Source of the DNA: Lepturacanthus savala
Taxonomy: Eukaryota; Chordata; Actinopteri; Scombriformes; Trichiuridae
NCBI GenBank assembly: GCA_030544235.1
Contig: CM060469.1
Span: 16,796,017-16,860,016, forward strand
Direction: 5' to 3'
DNA length: 64,000 nucleotides
The position numbers and the translations under genes are program-made. The notes beneath the pieces are model-generated. The model saw nothing but the letters and a program-made list of their open reading frames with translations. It was not told the DNA's origin and ran no database searches. Below are positions 34,801 through 47,700 of this stretch, piece after piece. Numbering within the stretch: position 1 is the stretch's first letter; every line of letters begins with the position of its first letter.

Positions 34801-37800
34801 TCTGTGGGCCAGGAGCAGCGCCCGTAGCGGCTGGACCCTGTGGGAAAAAGGGAGAGGGGACGTTAGTGCGAGGGGCAGGGGTGGGACGGGTGGATGGTTC
34901 GGGAGGGGGGTCGGGTGTTGTGGCGGGTCTCCTGCGGGGTGCCGGGCTGGGACGGCCGGAGGACACTGGCCGCGCCTCCGATGTCTGGCCCCGGGAGAGG
35001 ACGGCCAGATGGTCCTCCGCGAGGGTGACGGCCGTCGCCAGGTCGGCGGGGCGGTGGCAGCGCACCCATTCCAGGGTGCCCGCCGGCAGCCCCTCCACGA
35101 ACTGCTCCAGGACGATCTTCTCCATCAGCTGCCCCTCGCCTGCGGTCTCCCCCGGCTGCAGCCATCTGTGGGCGGCGTCCCTCAGCTGCTGGGCGTGGAC
35201 GAAGGGGCGGTCGGTGGGTCCCAGCTTGGCTCCGCGAAACCTCCGCCGGTGATCCTCCGCCGAATACCCCAGCCGGTCGAGGACAGCCCTCTTCACGGCC
35301 CGGTATTGTCCCCGAGAGGAGGCAGGCAGGCCGAGCGCCGCTGTCTGCGCGTCCCCCGCCAGCAGTGGCAGCAGGCGCACGGCCCACTCTGCCTCCGGCC
35401 ACCCGCACGCCGATGCCGTCGCCTCGAACATTTCGAGGAAGGATTGCGCGTCGTCCCTCTCGGTCATCCGCTGCAGAGTCACGCCGGAGAGCGGGGGACC
35501 CGGTACCGCTGCCCCCGACCGAGCCAGCATCCTCTGCAGCAGCTGTGTTTGCCCCTCGACCTGCAGCTGAAGCGCCGAGAGCTGTTGTCTGCTGGCCGCT
35601 GCTTGGTCCCGGCTCATCGCGGCGACCTCCGCCAAGATTTGGGCCAGCGCCGTAACTGGTTGGGTCTGCTGCGGCTCGGACATGGTCTCCGTGCCGGGTT
35701 CTTCTTGGGCGCCAAATGTGGCAGTCTCGCTGCCCCCGTGGGTTCCCCGGCACCGAACAGACCCACAACAAGTCCAGTCTCTTTATGTTCACGGTTTCCC
35801 CGTGCTTTATTGGCGCGCACACACACACACACACACGCTGAGGCCGTCTGCAGCCGATCGCAGGCTTGAGGTGCTGCCGTCTGCTCGGCTCTCCTCGTGT
35901 CCGTTCCCCTCTTCCTCCTCGCGGGTCCAGCCTGCTACTGTTTTAAAAGAGATGGTGAGAGTAATTAGCGCACCTGTACTCACTGCTCAATTACTCTCAC
36001 CTGGCGCCGCTCCCCTGAGCCCTCTCCACACCTCTCTCCTGCAGCCGATGCGCCACGCCCCCTCCACAAAGTCATTTTTAGACAACAATCTTTAACTCCT
36101 TGAGCTTATATCACTTTTTGGCAAGAGAATTGTATTGTCCTTGTAAATGTATTTTAAGGGGGAAAAAGAGGCTGAATTTGTTATAGTTTAGGCCAGAGAG
36201 CAGGTCAAATAATGCATTTTCTGGCAAAAAAAAAATCACATTTCAAGGCAGTTGTCATGAAAACAAACTGGAATGAAATAGGAGTAACAAGGATATTTAT
36301 AAAATATAAGGAGTAGAAAGTACTGTGGAAATGTAAGAATTGGCATAAAAATATTAACTTTAGTTTAGGTGTATGAATGGGTGAAGGTCGACTTGTACTG
36401 TAAAGCACTTGGAGTGGTCAGAAGACTAAATAGGGGCTATACAAAGGCAGTCCATTTATGAATATAGATGCAACAACCATGGCTTTTGGAGTGTGTGTGT
36501 GTGTGTTTGTGTTTAGTTCAGCGTCTCTGCACTGAACTCACAACTCACAAGAGAGCCTGGTTCTTTCTGTTATTTCACTCCAGTCTCTCCTTTTTCCCCT
36601 TCTTACTCTACATTTATGAAGCTGATTTGCAAAGCCCTGGGATACATATAAATTTTTCCCTTAAGTTAAAACGTCTTTGTGCTTCACTTTTGTTTTGTTT
36701 TGATATCTTGTGATATATAAAGCCTACATTAGCAATACATTTCCTTACTGGTTTCATTGGGCCTAAAAAACGTGTCTTTGGACTTTAGCAAACTATCTAA
36801 CAAACCTCTTAAAGTAGCTTGTTTCTCCATTATTGTAACCAACCTATAACAGGGTTGTTACCCTGAAAGAGAAGATCCAAGTCTGAGACGACGATGAGAA
36901 GCAGGATAAAGCCAGCGAAGATGTAATTTTTGGACCATGTCTTTGTTATAATTAGGGTCAGATAAGAGAAGATTTATACAAAGAGATTGTGGACTTGCGT
37001 ACACTCATCAAACATTTAAGTGTTAATTTATCCAGGAGATGTTGGTTTAGTGAGAACATATGTAACGATTCTGCCAAATTTTTCTGAACTTTGGTCAGTG
37101 TTGGGTTTATCATTGCTAACCCTTGCAGACAATTTAGAAGTTTAGAGTCTATAGATCATGAAAAGTAGGGCAGCAGCCGTTTCCAAATTAAATAAACTGT
37201 TACTCCCATAGATTTAGGCTCTTTTAGAAACATGCATTTAGTGGTGTGGGGATGGTGGTAAAACTAGACTTTAATTTTTATTTTTCCTGGTTGGAATGCC
37301 GTGTTTCTCACTCTGCTTCATGACAGGAGTCTGATTCTGTCATTGGTCCTGGCTTTTGTAGTCTGGATGAGCGAGTCTAGTCTGGATGAGTGATTCATAA
37401 CTGAAGGGCTCTAGTAACGACCACTTTAAAGAGGCTTCAGATAGAAGCTGTCATTATTTCCCTTTAGGGAGGCAGAGGGCATTGGTAGGTGAGGCCACAC
37501 ACACTTAGGAAAAAATTTGGGATATTCTTGTTTTTGTAAAGATTTTGAATATTCCTGCAAATGTAGTCAAGCCACACTGGTATAATTTAGTCGCTGTAAA
37601 TAATATTAGTCTAGTAGGCATGTCTGTTTCGCTTTTAAGGAAGAACACTTCTCAAAATACTCTCTCAACTCAACTGACCTTCCTTCCCACCCTGAGTTTA
37701 ACTAAGATTACATCCTATCGTAGATGTGTCACAATACATTTAGCAACTCAGTGTTTGAGTCCATACTTCCTCGCTGTCTGCCGTAACCTACCAATTTGCT

Positions 37801-38696
37801 GCATGCAAAGTCCCTATTGCAATGTCAACATTGTATGAAATATCCATAAATTTTGACATTATTACATCATACATACGCCTGCCTGGCATCCAGGTTAACC
37901 GAGGAGGATGGAGATTTCAACCGCGTTGGCACCGTATTGACGCTCCAACACAGCCTTGTGGTTGGCAATATACGCTCAGATCCAACTACAGACTTTTATA
38001 CAGAAGTGTATTTATAGAGGTCATAACATGACCCCACCACAGGTCACTCACTGGTCAGTCTCAACAGGAGCCATGCTCATCTCCACTTGTATTTTTCACC
38101 CTAGCTTATTAAGAAGTAAACCGTGAGTGGGGTGAGGAAGGAGTTTTGCCCCTGTCCTTTAAGGTTTGCGGGTCATTGAGCTCCATCTGCAGAAGCTATT
38201 CCTTCATCATAGCGGGTCAACAACGTACTGTCATTAGACCGGTTTAATTATTTGTGATGAACCTCAACGTCTGATCATGTGCCGTTTGGATCTGCATGAC
38301 TTCACTTCAGATCAGCGGGCAGAAAGACGAGCTTCTCGCTCATCAGCCAGTCCGTAACCATGACTCTCCCGTTTTCCACCTGACCCAGTTTCAAAGTTTG
38401 CCTTGGATGCAGTTCATTGTGTCAACCCAATGCACATGGATGCCATAAACGTGTGATATATTATGGACTGTATAGCTATAGCTGTGGTATTTGGGCTTTT
38501 TTTTTTAGGCCAGTTCAAACTAAAGATTCACGACTAGATGAAAGTGGGTGTCTTAGCACTACTCAATCCATTTGATGGTATCACCTGCAACTCAACTTGT
38601 CAATTTGCCAGTGGCTGATTTTAGATCATTCCTGATTCCTGATAGCTGATTCAACAGCCAATCAGCCTATTAAATACCAGAAGTGATCTGCCATAG

Positions 38697-38767
<71 letters not shown>

Positions 38768-41700
38768 TATATATATATAAACAACAGTAAATCTCCCGAC
38801 ACCCTGACAGTATTGGTTGAGATCTAATGGGAAAGGGAAAAAAAATAAGAAAAGAAATCACTTTTCAGTGCTTGCGTGTAACTATTTAGGTCTCTGGATT
38901 TCCTGCTAACACACAAACTATGAAATAAGACCACCCACTCATTCCGTTGTGGTCTGGCCTCCTCTGTAGTGCTGCTGAAACCTGGCTGAACACTAGCCGT
39001 TTAGAAATGTCTCCTGTTGTGATGTCACAGCGGGAGCGGAAGTTAATACTAACCACCACTGGATCGATTTAACAGCCCCCCTCCTTCCTGAGTGTTTGTA
39101 GTTGACTTCTGTTTCTCCAACTGACCCCAGCTCTCTGAGCGGTGGGATGTTTCTCACAGAGCTCAGCCAATCACAACAGGGTGTTTCAGTTGGGAGGGGA
39201 GGGGGAGAAACTGGGTTTTTTAGAGTGAGTGCAAGTGAAGGCAGACTGCATTGCTGCTACAGGTCTAACTGAAATGTAAAACATTAAACTGGGAAAATTG
39301 CAAAATTTAACAACTTTAACAAATGTTCTGTGCTCTTCTACACATCCAAAATGGTCGGCTGTTACACACACAGTCCAGGTTCAAACAGTGAAATTGTTTG
39401 GTGTAAAGCAGCAATTCTGATAAATCCTGAGATTTCATTTGATATATTTCAGTGTTTCTCAGTATTCATATGGGAATTATAAACGGCATATTTCCATAGC
39501 ATGCATCCTAGGTTTATGATATGAACACATTTCTGACCTGCTTTAAGCAGCTCTGCCTTTTCGGCAAAATTTGTCTGGTGGATTACTTTGATTTAGTTGT
39601 ACATAACAAAAAACGTGTGTGTGTGTGTTTCAAATCACTCACAAATTACATTTGGCTAAGTAGGACAAAGACCATTGGTGTGTAGTTGTCTCTTCATCAA
39701 GCTGTTCATCTTTAAGCCATTTTAACAGGTATGAGCATAATGTAACACAAGTGTCTTGAAGGAATGGAAAAAGTTTCACTTGAATTCACTGTGATGAACT
39801 GTTACATGGTTGTGATCCCCTTCTAAATGTTTACGGGGGGCAGCCATGAGCCGTGTGTGCCCAAGTACGTCCACATGTGAAGTGAATTGTTTGCTCCCGG
39901 TGGGAAATGTATTGTGTCTGTTGTATATCAGGTCCACAGCTCGGAGGCTATTGGCTGGAAGTGCGATGGGGACCCGCAGCCAGGAGAGAAGGTCCTGCAG
40001 GATATAAAGGAGAGAAGAGGGCAGGAGCGGCGGCTCCAGGAGATCCAAGAGCAGCTGGAGATGCTGGGCGAGGGCCAAGAGATGACTGTGAGTTCAAAGC
40101 AGCCATGTTCGTTCACACACCCGTACAGCGAAATACATGCTCACATTCCCACAAGTGCTGTGCTGTGCGTTGTAAACGCTCCTTAGAGCTTCTATCCATA
40201 GACACGTATGTGACAATTTATTATAGTGCAAGCACACGCCTCTTTTTAGTCATTCTCACAGGGGGGTGATGAAATCACACACAATATTTATGTATCTGCA
40301 GGCCTATATATTTTTTCACTTTCTTTCCTGTCTCCCTCTTCTCTTTATTTCTTACTCACAGTCTTGTATCATTTTATGGTTTGATGCAAAATTCACGTTT
40401 TTTTTTTTTTTTTATTTTTATTTAGATTTGGACTTCGGACTTTTTTCAGTAAGGAGTTAAACTTGTTGCTCTGCTTTTTTTTTAAGTACACACACAGGTT
40501 TGATCTGACAGCGAGGATGGTATTTAACTCCACCGATAGCCTTTTGTCCCGCATAGTGTTTCATAGCTTTCTAGAATTCTTTGGTGAGATGCAACACTCC
40601 GCAGTGTTCCATGGAAACCATTGAGCTCTGTCTGGTTTTAGGAGCCTCTTGCAGAGTTACAACCACAGCGCTGCCACTCTTTCCCGAAACCCTGTAGCTA
40701 AAGGCACAACACAGGAATGTTTTAAGAACAAAGGTGAAAAGGCTTGATTTTTTTTTGGTTTTGGCTTTTATGACTTTCAATTTTCTGTGCGAGAAAAGCA
40801 GAACATTAGAGATAGATTTAGTGATTTGTCCCTGTCATTGTAGGAATTGATAGCCTCACCTGGTCTTGGGCAACAACCTGTTCCCCTCTTCTTTGTACTA
40901 CTGTTGATGGATTGCAAACTCAAATCCTTCGTTTTACCAGCACATCAGTGACATATATGCCTAATTTAAACATAAAAGATAGTCTTTTCACTCACAAACA
41001 GTGAGGTACTGTAATTCAAATGTTAACTGGCAGCCACAGCCACTCCCTTACATCAAACAAGGCACCATTCTATGCAGCCAAGACCTATAAGTGGCCTAAT
41101 TAAGACGAATCAAATGGATTTTTTGTTCCTAATTAAGTTAAGCTCCATTTGGGGAGACCGTGTACTCATTTTAATCACACACATCAAAACCACCAGTCGC
41201 CTAACTTCTGGTGTTTCTAGACACCCTTGCGTTTTAGCCGTGTGTCACAGCATTTTTTATATACTGTCACTCAATGACCAAACCCAGCCAGTGGCTGCAA
41301 TGTAAACTGCACACTCACCGTGTATATTTTTAGTGCCACCAGGCTTGTTTTATGGTGGAGAAGATTTATTTGTGTGGGACTTGTCCAGGAGGGCATTCTT
41401 AAACAGTTTCACACAGCTCCATTGTGCTCATAAAGTTGCTTAACATCCGTAACTCACAGGCAGTTTTCACCAACTATGCAGGTTTTATGTGAAATTCTCA
41501 AGTGGTTTAGATAAGTATTATAACGTAGAATAAATTAGGTTGTGAATAGAGAACCAGGTTTCTTGAGAAATTAGTTTAAAGGGAAAGGAGTTCAGGAAAA
41601 GGCAACATTGTTTTAGAAGACTCAACTATTCCCCTAAATTCAACTAAAAGGAATGGAACATTTGATTTAGTTTGGTACATTTCCTACAACTGTACTGCTT

Positions 41701-44700
41701 TGGTATTTTGAGATATAAAGAGACTAAGCCCCTTGCTTTCTCTTTAGCCCTTGGGCCTTATTTCTGAAAAATATTTTAGTGAACAGCGAAAGTTATGTAA
41801 ATTATAGATCGATTTTGAATTGGTGAATTTCATGTATGAAGTTTGTCAATACCTATCACAGTAATAGTGAACTTCCTGTCCGCGATGTTCTTCCTGTTTA
41901 CATTTATTTGTATATGTAATATTTGAGATGCTATTTTGACGCCTCAAAATATGTAATATGCTGACAGGTTGGTGGCTGCACAATGTCCATTCATGCTGCT
42001 TTCCTGCACGATTCTTGTTAAAAGAAGAAGCTAAAAACAATGTGATAGAGTAGTCTATTATAATTTATATGTTGGAAAAGCCTAAATAAATTCAACTTGT
42101 AGTGATCCTCTGCAGCGGAGGAGTGTCTGCCCTATCACCATGTATCAGTCTAGCACAGAAAATCTGTTTAAACTCAAGCTCCAGCATAGTTGTACCTGTC
42201 ATACTGAGGCATAATTATTATATTAGCACCTTTCAGTTTTAAAAGTTTTAATATATTCCAACTCAAATCTCATCAAATATTTACCAGGGCTTGTATTGAC
42301 CTCACGTGCAGAAGGCAACAGGCTTTATTTAAAGCAGGCTTGTATTAGAAACCTTTATTTCTAATTCCCTCCTACCAATTATAAGTATAGGTATGGGCAT
42401 ATTTTAGTGTAAAGCCTTGTTTCGTTCTGTTCTCGTTTGCCCTTTTAAAGTTGTTGCATTACACTATTTATATGAACTGAATACTTCCTGTAGCCATTTT
42501 AACCCAAAGGTTGTCAAGTGTTTCAGTTGACAGAAACCCTTTCATTTATAAGAAGGCTTTTATTGTGAAACATCAACAGGAACAACTCAAATGGAACTTG
42601 TAAGGTTCCATTTGTGACACAAAAATTACTTATTTTCCATAAAATAAATGCAAATTATATTAATAATATTATTGATTAACATTAATCAGTATTTTTGATG
42701 TATTTTTATTTCTGTCAGTGGCAGTTTTTATGCTATCAATATTATATATCTATAATATCTCTTTAAAATGTAAGGATTTATTAGATATTAGATTTTTGTT
42801 TCCTCTCCAAATAGGAAGCAGGAGGCTCAATGTTTAGTCTGGCCCTGCAGCTACTGTAAAGGCAAAATGTAAAAAAAAAAAGGTTAGTTTCATGCATCTT
42901 AGAAGTAGACAGCGTGTAGCGTTAAGGATTTAAGAGTTTGTCTGATTACTGTTTTTCTGGTGATCTATTCAAACAAAAGCTATGTTGTGCTGGAATCAAA
43001 TCTGAGACTGGCAATTTCATGCGCCATCTCTGCTTTCGTAACAGCACCAGTTCCAGTGAAATGAATTTCTTTTCCAAAGAATCTCTCCTTTCATCTTTGA
43101 TTTCCTTTTTTTTTTTTTTTTTTTTGCCCATGCAGTAAGGCCTTGGCCCTTCCTCTGCAAAGAAAAATATTATCAGTATAACTTTCATTGTTCTCTATTA
43201 ATGATACATTTCTCTGGAAACCAAAAAAAAGTTCAAAAGTGCTATTTCCAGATATTTCCAACAAAGCTAAATATGTGATACTCAGCAACTGACCCTCAAT
43301 TGGCTGCATTCTTAGATAAACTGAACAAGGAAGGACAATCCTTGACACATCATCATTATCTTCATCAATCATATTCTTCATGCTAGTGAGGATTGTCTTG
43401 TGCAAGGATGTCAAACATGTGATCGGGGGGGCAGAAGGTGGCTTGAAAGGTGATCGTAGGTGTTGTTATTTATACATAAAGTTTTACTGGTTCGTCCCAC
43501 TTGAGATCAAATTGCATTTGACCCCACTGGTCTATTCCAGTTTGACCAACATTTTAGTAATCAGCATCATCCTGGAATAATACTGATTGAAACTTATAAT
43601 AAGCATTCAGTGTATAAGTACAGGGTTAGGTTATGTACTCAAAGTTCTTTTCATCACAAAGAATTTTTGTTGTTTTCAGAAGTCCATTTCACAAAAATAG
43701 ACGAGGGAGATTTTTTTTTTGCGTAATGAAAAGCATTCCTCCCTATTAACAGGGAACTGTCCCCTGGGCCTGCCTGACAGTAATCCTGAGGTATGTGCCT
43801 GAAGTCGGTGACCTTGAAAGCCGAGCGGCCCACGCTTGTGGTTTGAAGCGGCCCTGTGCTCTGTTGTGTCTACTCGGTTAGAGCTGAAAATGGAGCTGCA
43901 CAGAGGTGGTGGTCCGTTGCGGGGCAGAGAGCCAGAGGGCTGCTGCCCCGCCTTTGTCAAACTGATAGCGGGATAGTGACCAGGAACCTCCATTATATCG
44001 AGGTCTGGAGTTCAGCCATCCTGCCATTGTTTGTCGGGAGGTGCCGGGACTCCGTTTTTTCAGGAGAGCAGACGACACATTAAACCCGTGCAAGTGCTTC
44101 AAACGCACATGAAAGAGGAGTGACAAATGACAGCGCTTGGGGTCAAATTGGACGCGTTGCGTTGCTGAACAGGACGGGGACAGAGGGTTTTTACTTACAC
44201 TTGGATTCTGTGCACAGGCCTGCAGGCCAGACCCAGACAGATAGAATAAACCTGCTGGGTCTGGATAGCAGGTGGGGGATGTCTGCCACTCTCACAATAG
44301 ACACCAGACAAATTCGAGATCATAGATTAATTAAACCATGTTCGTTGTGATTGTATGTTAGTAATCAGTGTGTAAATTCTTATCTATTTTTGCTTTTTTT
44401 AAAACTTTTAACACCCCTCAAGAGGTGTTTCCTTGTGCCAGGCTACTATTGCCTGGTTGAATAAAGGTTAAATAAAATCAAATAAAAAATAATAATAATA
44501 ATTAATCAGACTCCAACCCGACTGTGAGAGTTATTAGCGATGACTCACCTGTGAGCAATGGAATTATTTTTTGGGGGAGAATAAAAAGCAGCTGCGCAAA
44601 AGCTGTTCCTTCTCATGAATCGTGTTATTGTTCATTCATGGAATACGAGATAATTAGGTAATAATGCTGGGTTCGTGAGCAAATTCCTCATTGATGTGTC

Positions 44701-47700
44701 GTTCCATTTCAAATCAATTACAATGCACACACTCTCAAAGCAGTAAAGCAGTGTGTTTTTTTCCTGTAATTGTCATTTCTTCCATTGGTATTTATTATTC
44801 AGTCAGTCAGTCATTTTCTATACCTGCTTATTCCTCATTAGGGTCGCAGGGGTCTGCTGGAGCCAATCGCAGCGTGTTACGGCGAGAGGCAGGGATACAC
44901 CCCAGATGGTCGCCAGCCTATCGTGGGGCACACACACCATTCACTCACACACTCACACCTATGGGCAATTTAGAGTCTCCAATTAACCTCAGCAAGTTTT
45001 TGGACTGTGGGAGGAAGCCGGAGTACACGGTGAAAACCCACGCAGACATGGTGAGAACATGCAAACTCCACACAGAAAGGTCCCAGACCCAGGACCAAGG
45101 AGGTCTTGAACATTTATTATTCATATTTACTTAATTATTCAGTATAACAAAAGAAGCTGTATAAAATCACAGGCACATCATTTCCCCAATAGGAACACTC
45201 AGCATTAAGTGAATGAATGGAATTCTGATGATTTCATGATCCTGTAGAGCCCTAAACACCTCGACTGAACATATCATGTATTTTATTTGCAAGTCCCACT
45301 GATAATGGCAGCAGTTTGTCCTCTGTTGTTTACCAAAAACGGATGTGATGTCTGCCGCACAGATGAAGTTTTCGGCTGAAAAGATCTGAAGAAGCTGTAA
45401 CACTTGAGTTTAACCGGCTCTGTAGAGAGCAGACAGACGGTCAGGACAGGAAAACACATATCAGTCCCCCACAGACACCCCCGGCCTCTCCAGTATTAGG
45501 GGCACCCGAGGTCAACCACTTTTAAAGAGCCACCACATTTTGGCACAGCAGTAAAAAAAAAAAAGCGCTTTCCTCTCTCTTCCATCTTTTTTTTTTCTTC
45601 TCTCCTCTAGGTAAGGCGAGCTTGTATTCCTCCAGGGGCGGCTGGTACTGGTTAAAAGCATTTCTAGCCATTAATGCTCCGGCTAGCGGGGGGAACGTTT
45701 TTACTACCCATACATGAACGCAGAAAAACACTAAAACGTCAGTAATCGATCTGTACATTTTTAATGCCATATGTCTCAAGTTGCAGTCGTGGCTCACTTA
45801 TGTTTGGGCAAATTGACGTTACAGTTTCCAATCTAAGCAAATGTGTATTTTTTTGTTCTGTGAATGGGGGTATCAGCTTCACATTTAAATTTGAAATCAA
45901 CATGGAAGGGAAGCTAAGTGTATCCAAAATGTGTATGTATGTAGTATAGATTAACACAAAGCACAAAGCAAGCACATGGGCTATTTTCATCCTCTGCCAT
46001 TTGGAGGTGAAGGTCAAGTCCACAGGCAAAGGGCCATGGCTTGCTACATGCATGTCAAAGGACATAAACAGGGAGTGCTGCAGGGGGCATTGAAGCTGGA
46101 ATGTGTCTGTGGTGCCTGTGGTCTCCAGTCTGTTGGTAGAAAATGATATGCAGTGTCTGGGTAATTGCAGGGGTCATAAATGAGCACCACAGTCCAAACC
46201 CTCCATGACCTAAAGGGTGTCATTACGTTCCCGAGGACTTTGAACATGGTCAGGATTCTCCAGTGGAGATGTCTATCAGCAACTGGAACCTTGGGAGATC
46301 AGAGGCCTGCAGATGATCGATGAAGACCAGCTAGCGGGGTGGGATGAGGCACAGGAATGTGATTTTGTCATGAGTGACTTGTGGGGTGAGGGGAGGAGAT
46401 AAAAACATGGGTGTAACATTTACACTGTCTCTGAACTGAGTGTCTGACTGATCACACTGTGGTGCAAGCTGTATTAACACATTTGAATTTTGCAGCAGAA
46501 TTATATGGAAAAAAAAATATGGAATTGGGTCCATGGATTTAGCTTTGTATCGGTATATCTCAAAGCTGCACAATTCAATATATTTATTTTAAATCATTAG
46601 TTTGACATTTTTGGAAAAAGCTTTGTTCTTGCAAAGAGGTACGAGAAGACTGATACCAATTTTAATTTTGTTTGTTAAATATCAGGTTAAGTTAGCTTAT
46701 GTTAGCATAACCACTAGAAGTTGTTGGTGAAGTCAGCCCTAGGTATTTAAAATTTTTTATAGGGTATCTTTGTTCTTTTTTTGTTTTTCGGACAGGACAG
46801 ATTCAAGATGCTAGTAGCCAGGTAGCAAATAATAACTGCATGTTCCATTTCTTTTGTATCTCCACCTTAAATTTTTTTACACATATTTATTTTTTTTTTT
46901 TATTTTGCTAGCAAGCCTTTATCTTGCACTGGCCATCTACTTCACAAAGAGGGTCTGATTAGCTAGAACCTTTCAGCTGCTACAGTCCCACACCACCCTT
47001 CTCCAGAATATGAGCTTTGACTCACTGACTAGCAGTTAGCTGAGTTAGCTACTTAATTAAAGTAAGTAGCAACTGGGAGATTCAGTGATAAATTTCTAAA
47101 AGGAGACAGCTAGGAGTACATAAGCTACACTAACATGTTTAATGCACAGCAGATAATTACAGACATGAAGAATAAAGCTAATCATCTGGGTTCAGATGTA
47201 TTTAGCTGAGTTAGCTGCTAACTTAAAGTAATAAGCTACTGAGGGATTTAGTGATAAAGTTGTCAAAAGAAGGAGACAGCTAAGAGTGCTTGAGTGGTTC
47301 TAACATATATTTAATGTACAGCGTATTATTAGCCTCTGATATGAAGAATGAAGCAAATTATCTGCATTCAGATGTACTTAGTTACTGCTAAGTAAGTGTA
47401 ACTAGTGATAAACTCGCTAAATTAAGCAATATTTAACGTACATCAGATAAGGAGCTGCAGAAATGAAGAATAAAAGCGAATCATCTGGGAAAAACACTGT
47501 ACTACTAAAGCAGAAGCTCCGGTAACCAGAAATGACACATATAATCTACATAATGAGCCGGTCAGTTCAGTGGTATATAGAGTTATGAAGCTTTATTTAT
47601 ACCACATTGACTGTGTGAAATATATATCTTAGAGCCTATATCACCTAATTCCGATCACTAGTGGATCAATTACACACCCTTACTATACAACAAGACACAA

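Larger units (their letters stand above)
31079..36068 (-). mobile_element. Complete Gmr1-like Ty3/gypsy LTR retrotransposon
   Basis: 4,990 bp inserted antisense in fsip1 intron 8. It has LTRs at both ends with TG...CA termini, AAGTC target-site duplications, a candidate primer-binding site, a purine-rich tract and one open gag-pol frame. Gag-PR-IN-RT-RH is the domain order. Known: Gmr1-like elements are the Ty3/gypsy-class group with this Ty1/copia-like order. The LTRs match except for one CA unit, so by standard reasoning the insertion is very recent. The element is much more GC-rich than its surroundings. It has no env-like frame. Confidence 0.93.
17607..39931 (+). other. fsip1: fsip1 intron 8 (22.3 kb)
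   Basis: The largest intron. It holds two LINE fragments, MITE pair copies 5/6, a TTAAAGG MITE, dispersed repeats, a short tandem duplication at 28,131-28,262 and the complete LTR retrotransposon at 31,079-36,068. Otherwise AT-rich sequence without recognisable exons. Host exons 8 and 9 keep their phase across it. Confidence 0.8.

Noticed and set aside
34863..35834. Minus-strand 323-codon frame overlapping gag
   Set aside because: Frame shifted relative to gag, running into the 5' LTR; composition is Arg/Gly/Ala-rich as expected from GC bias, with no domain.
34748..35869. Plus-strand 373-codon open frame
   Set aside because: Antisense shadow of the GC-rich gag region; its sequence is low-complexity and matches no family, while the minus strand has full Gag-Pol domains.
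31079..36068. Endogenous retrovirus with an envelope gene
   Set aside because: No env-like frame lies between RNase H and the 3' LTR, and the pol order is integrase first; it is a retrotransposon, not a retrovirus.
47030..47490. CRISPR-like array
   Set aside because: The units are long, diverged and without spacers, in a vertebrate intron.
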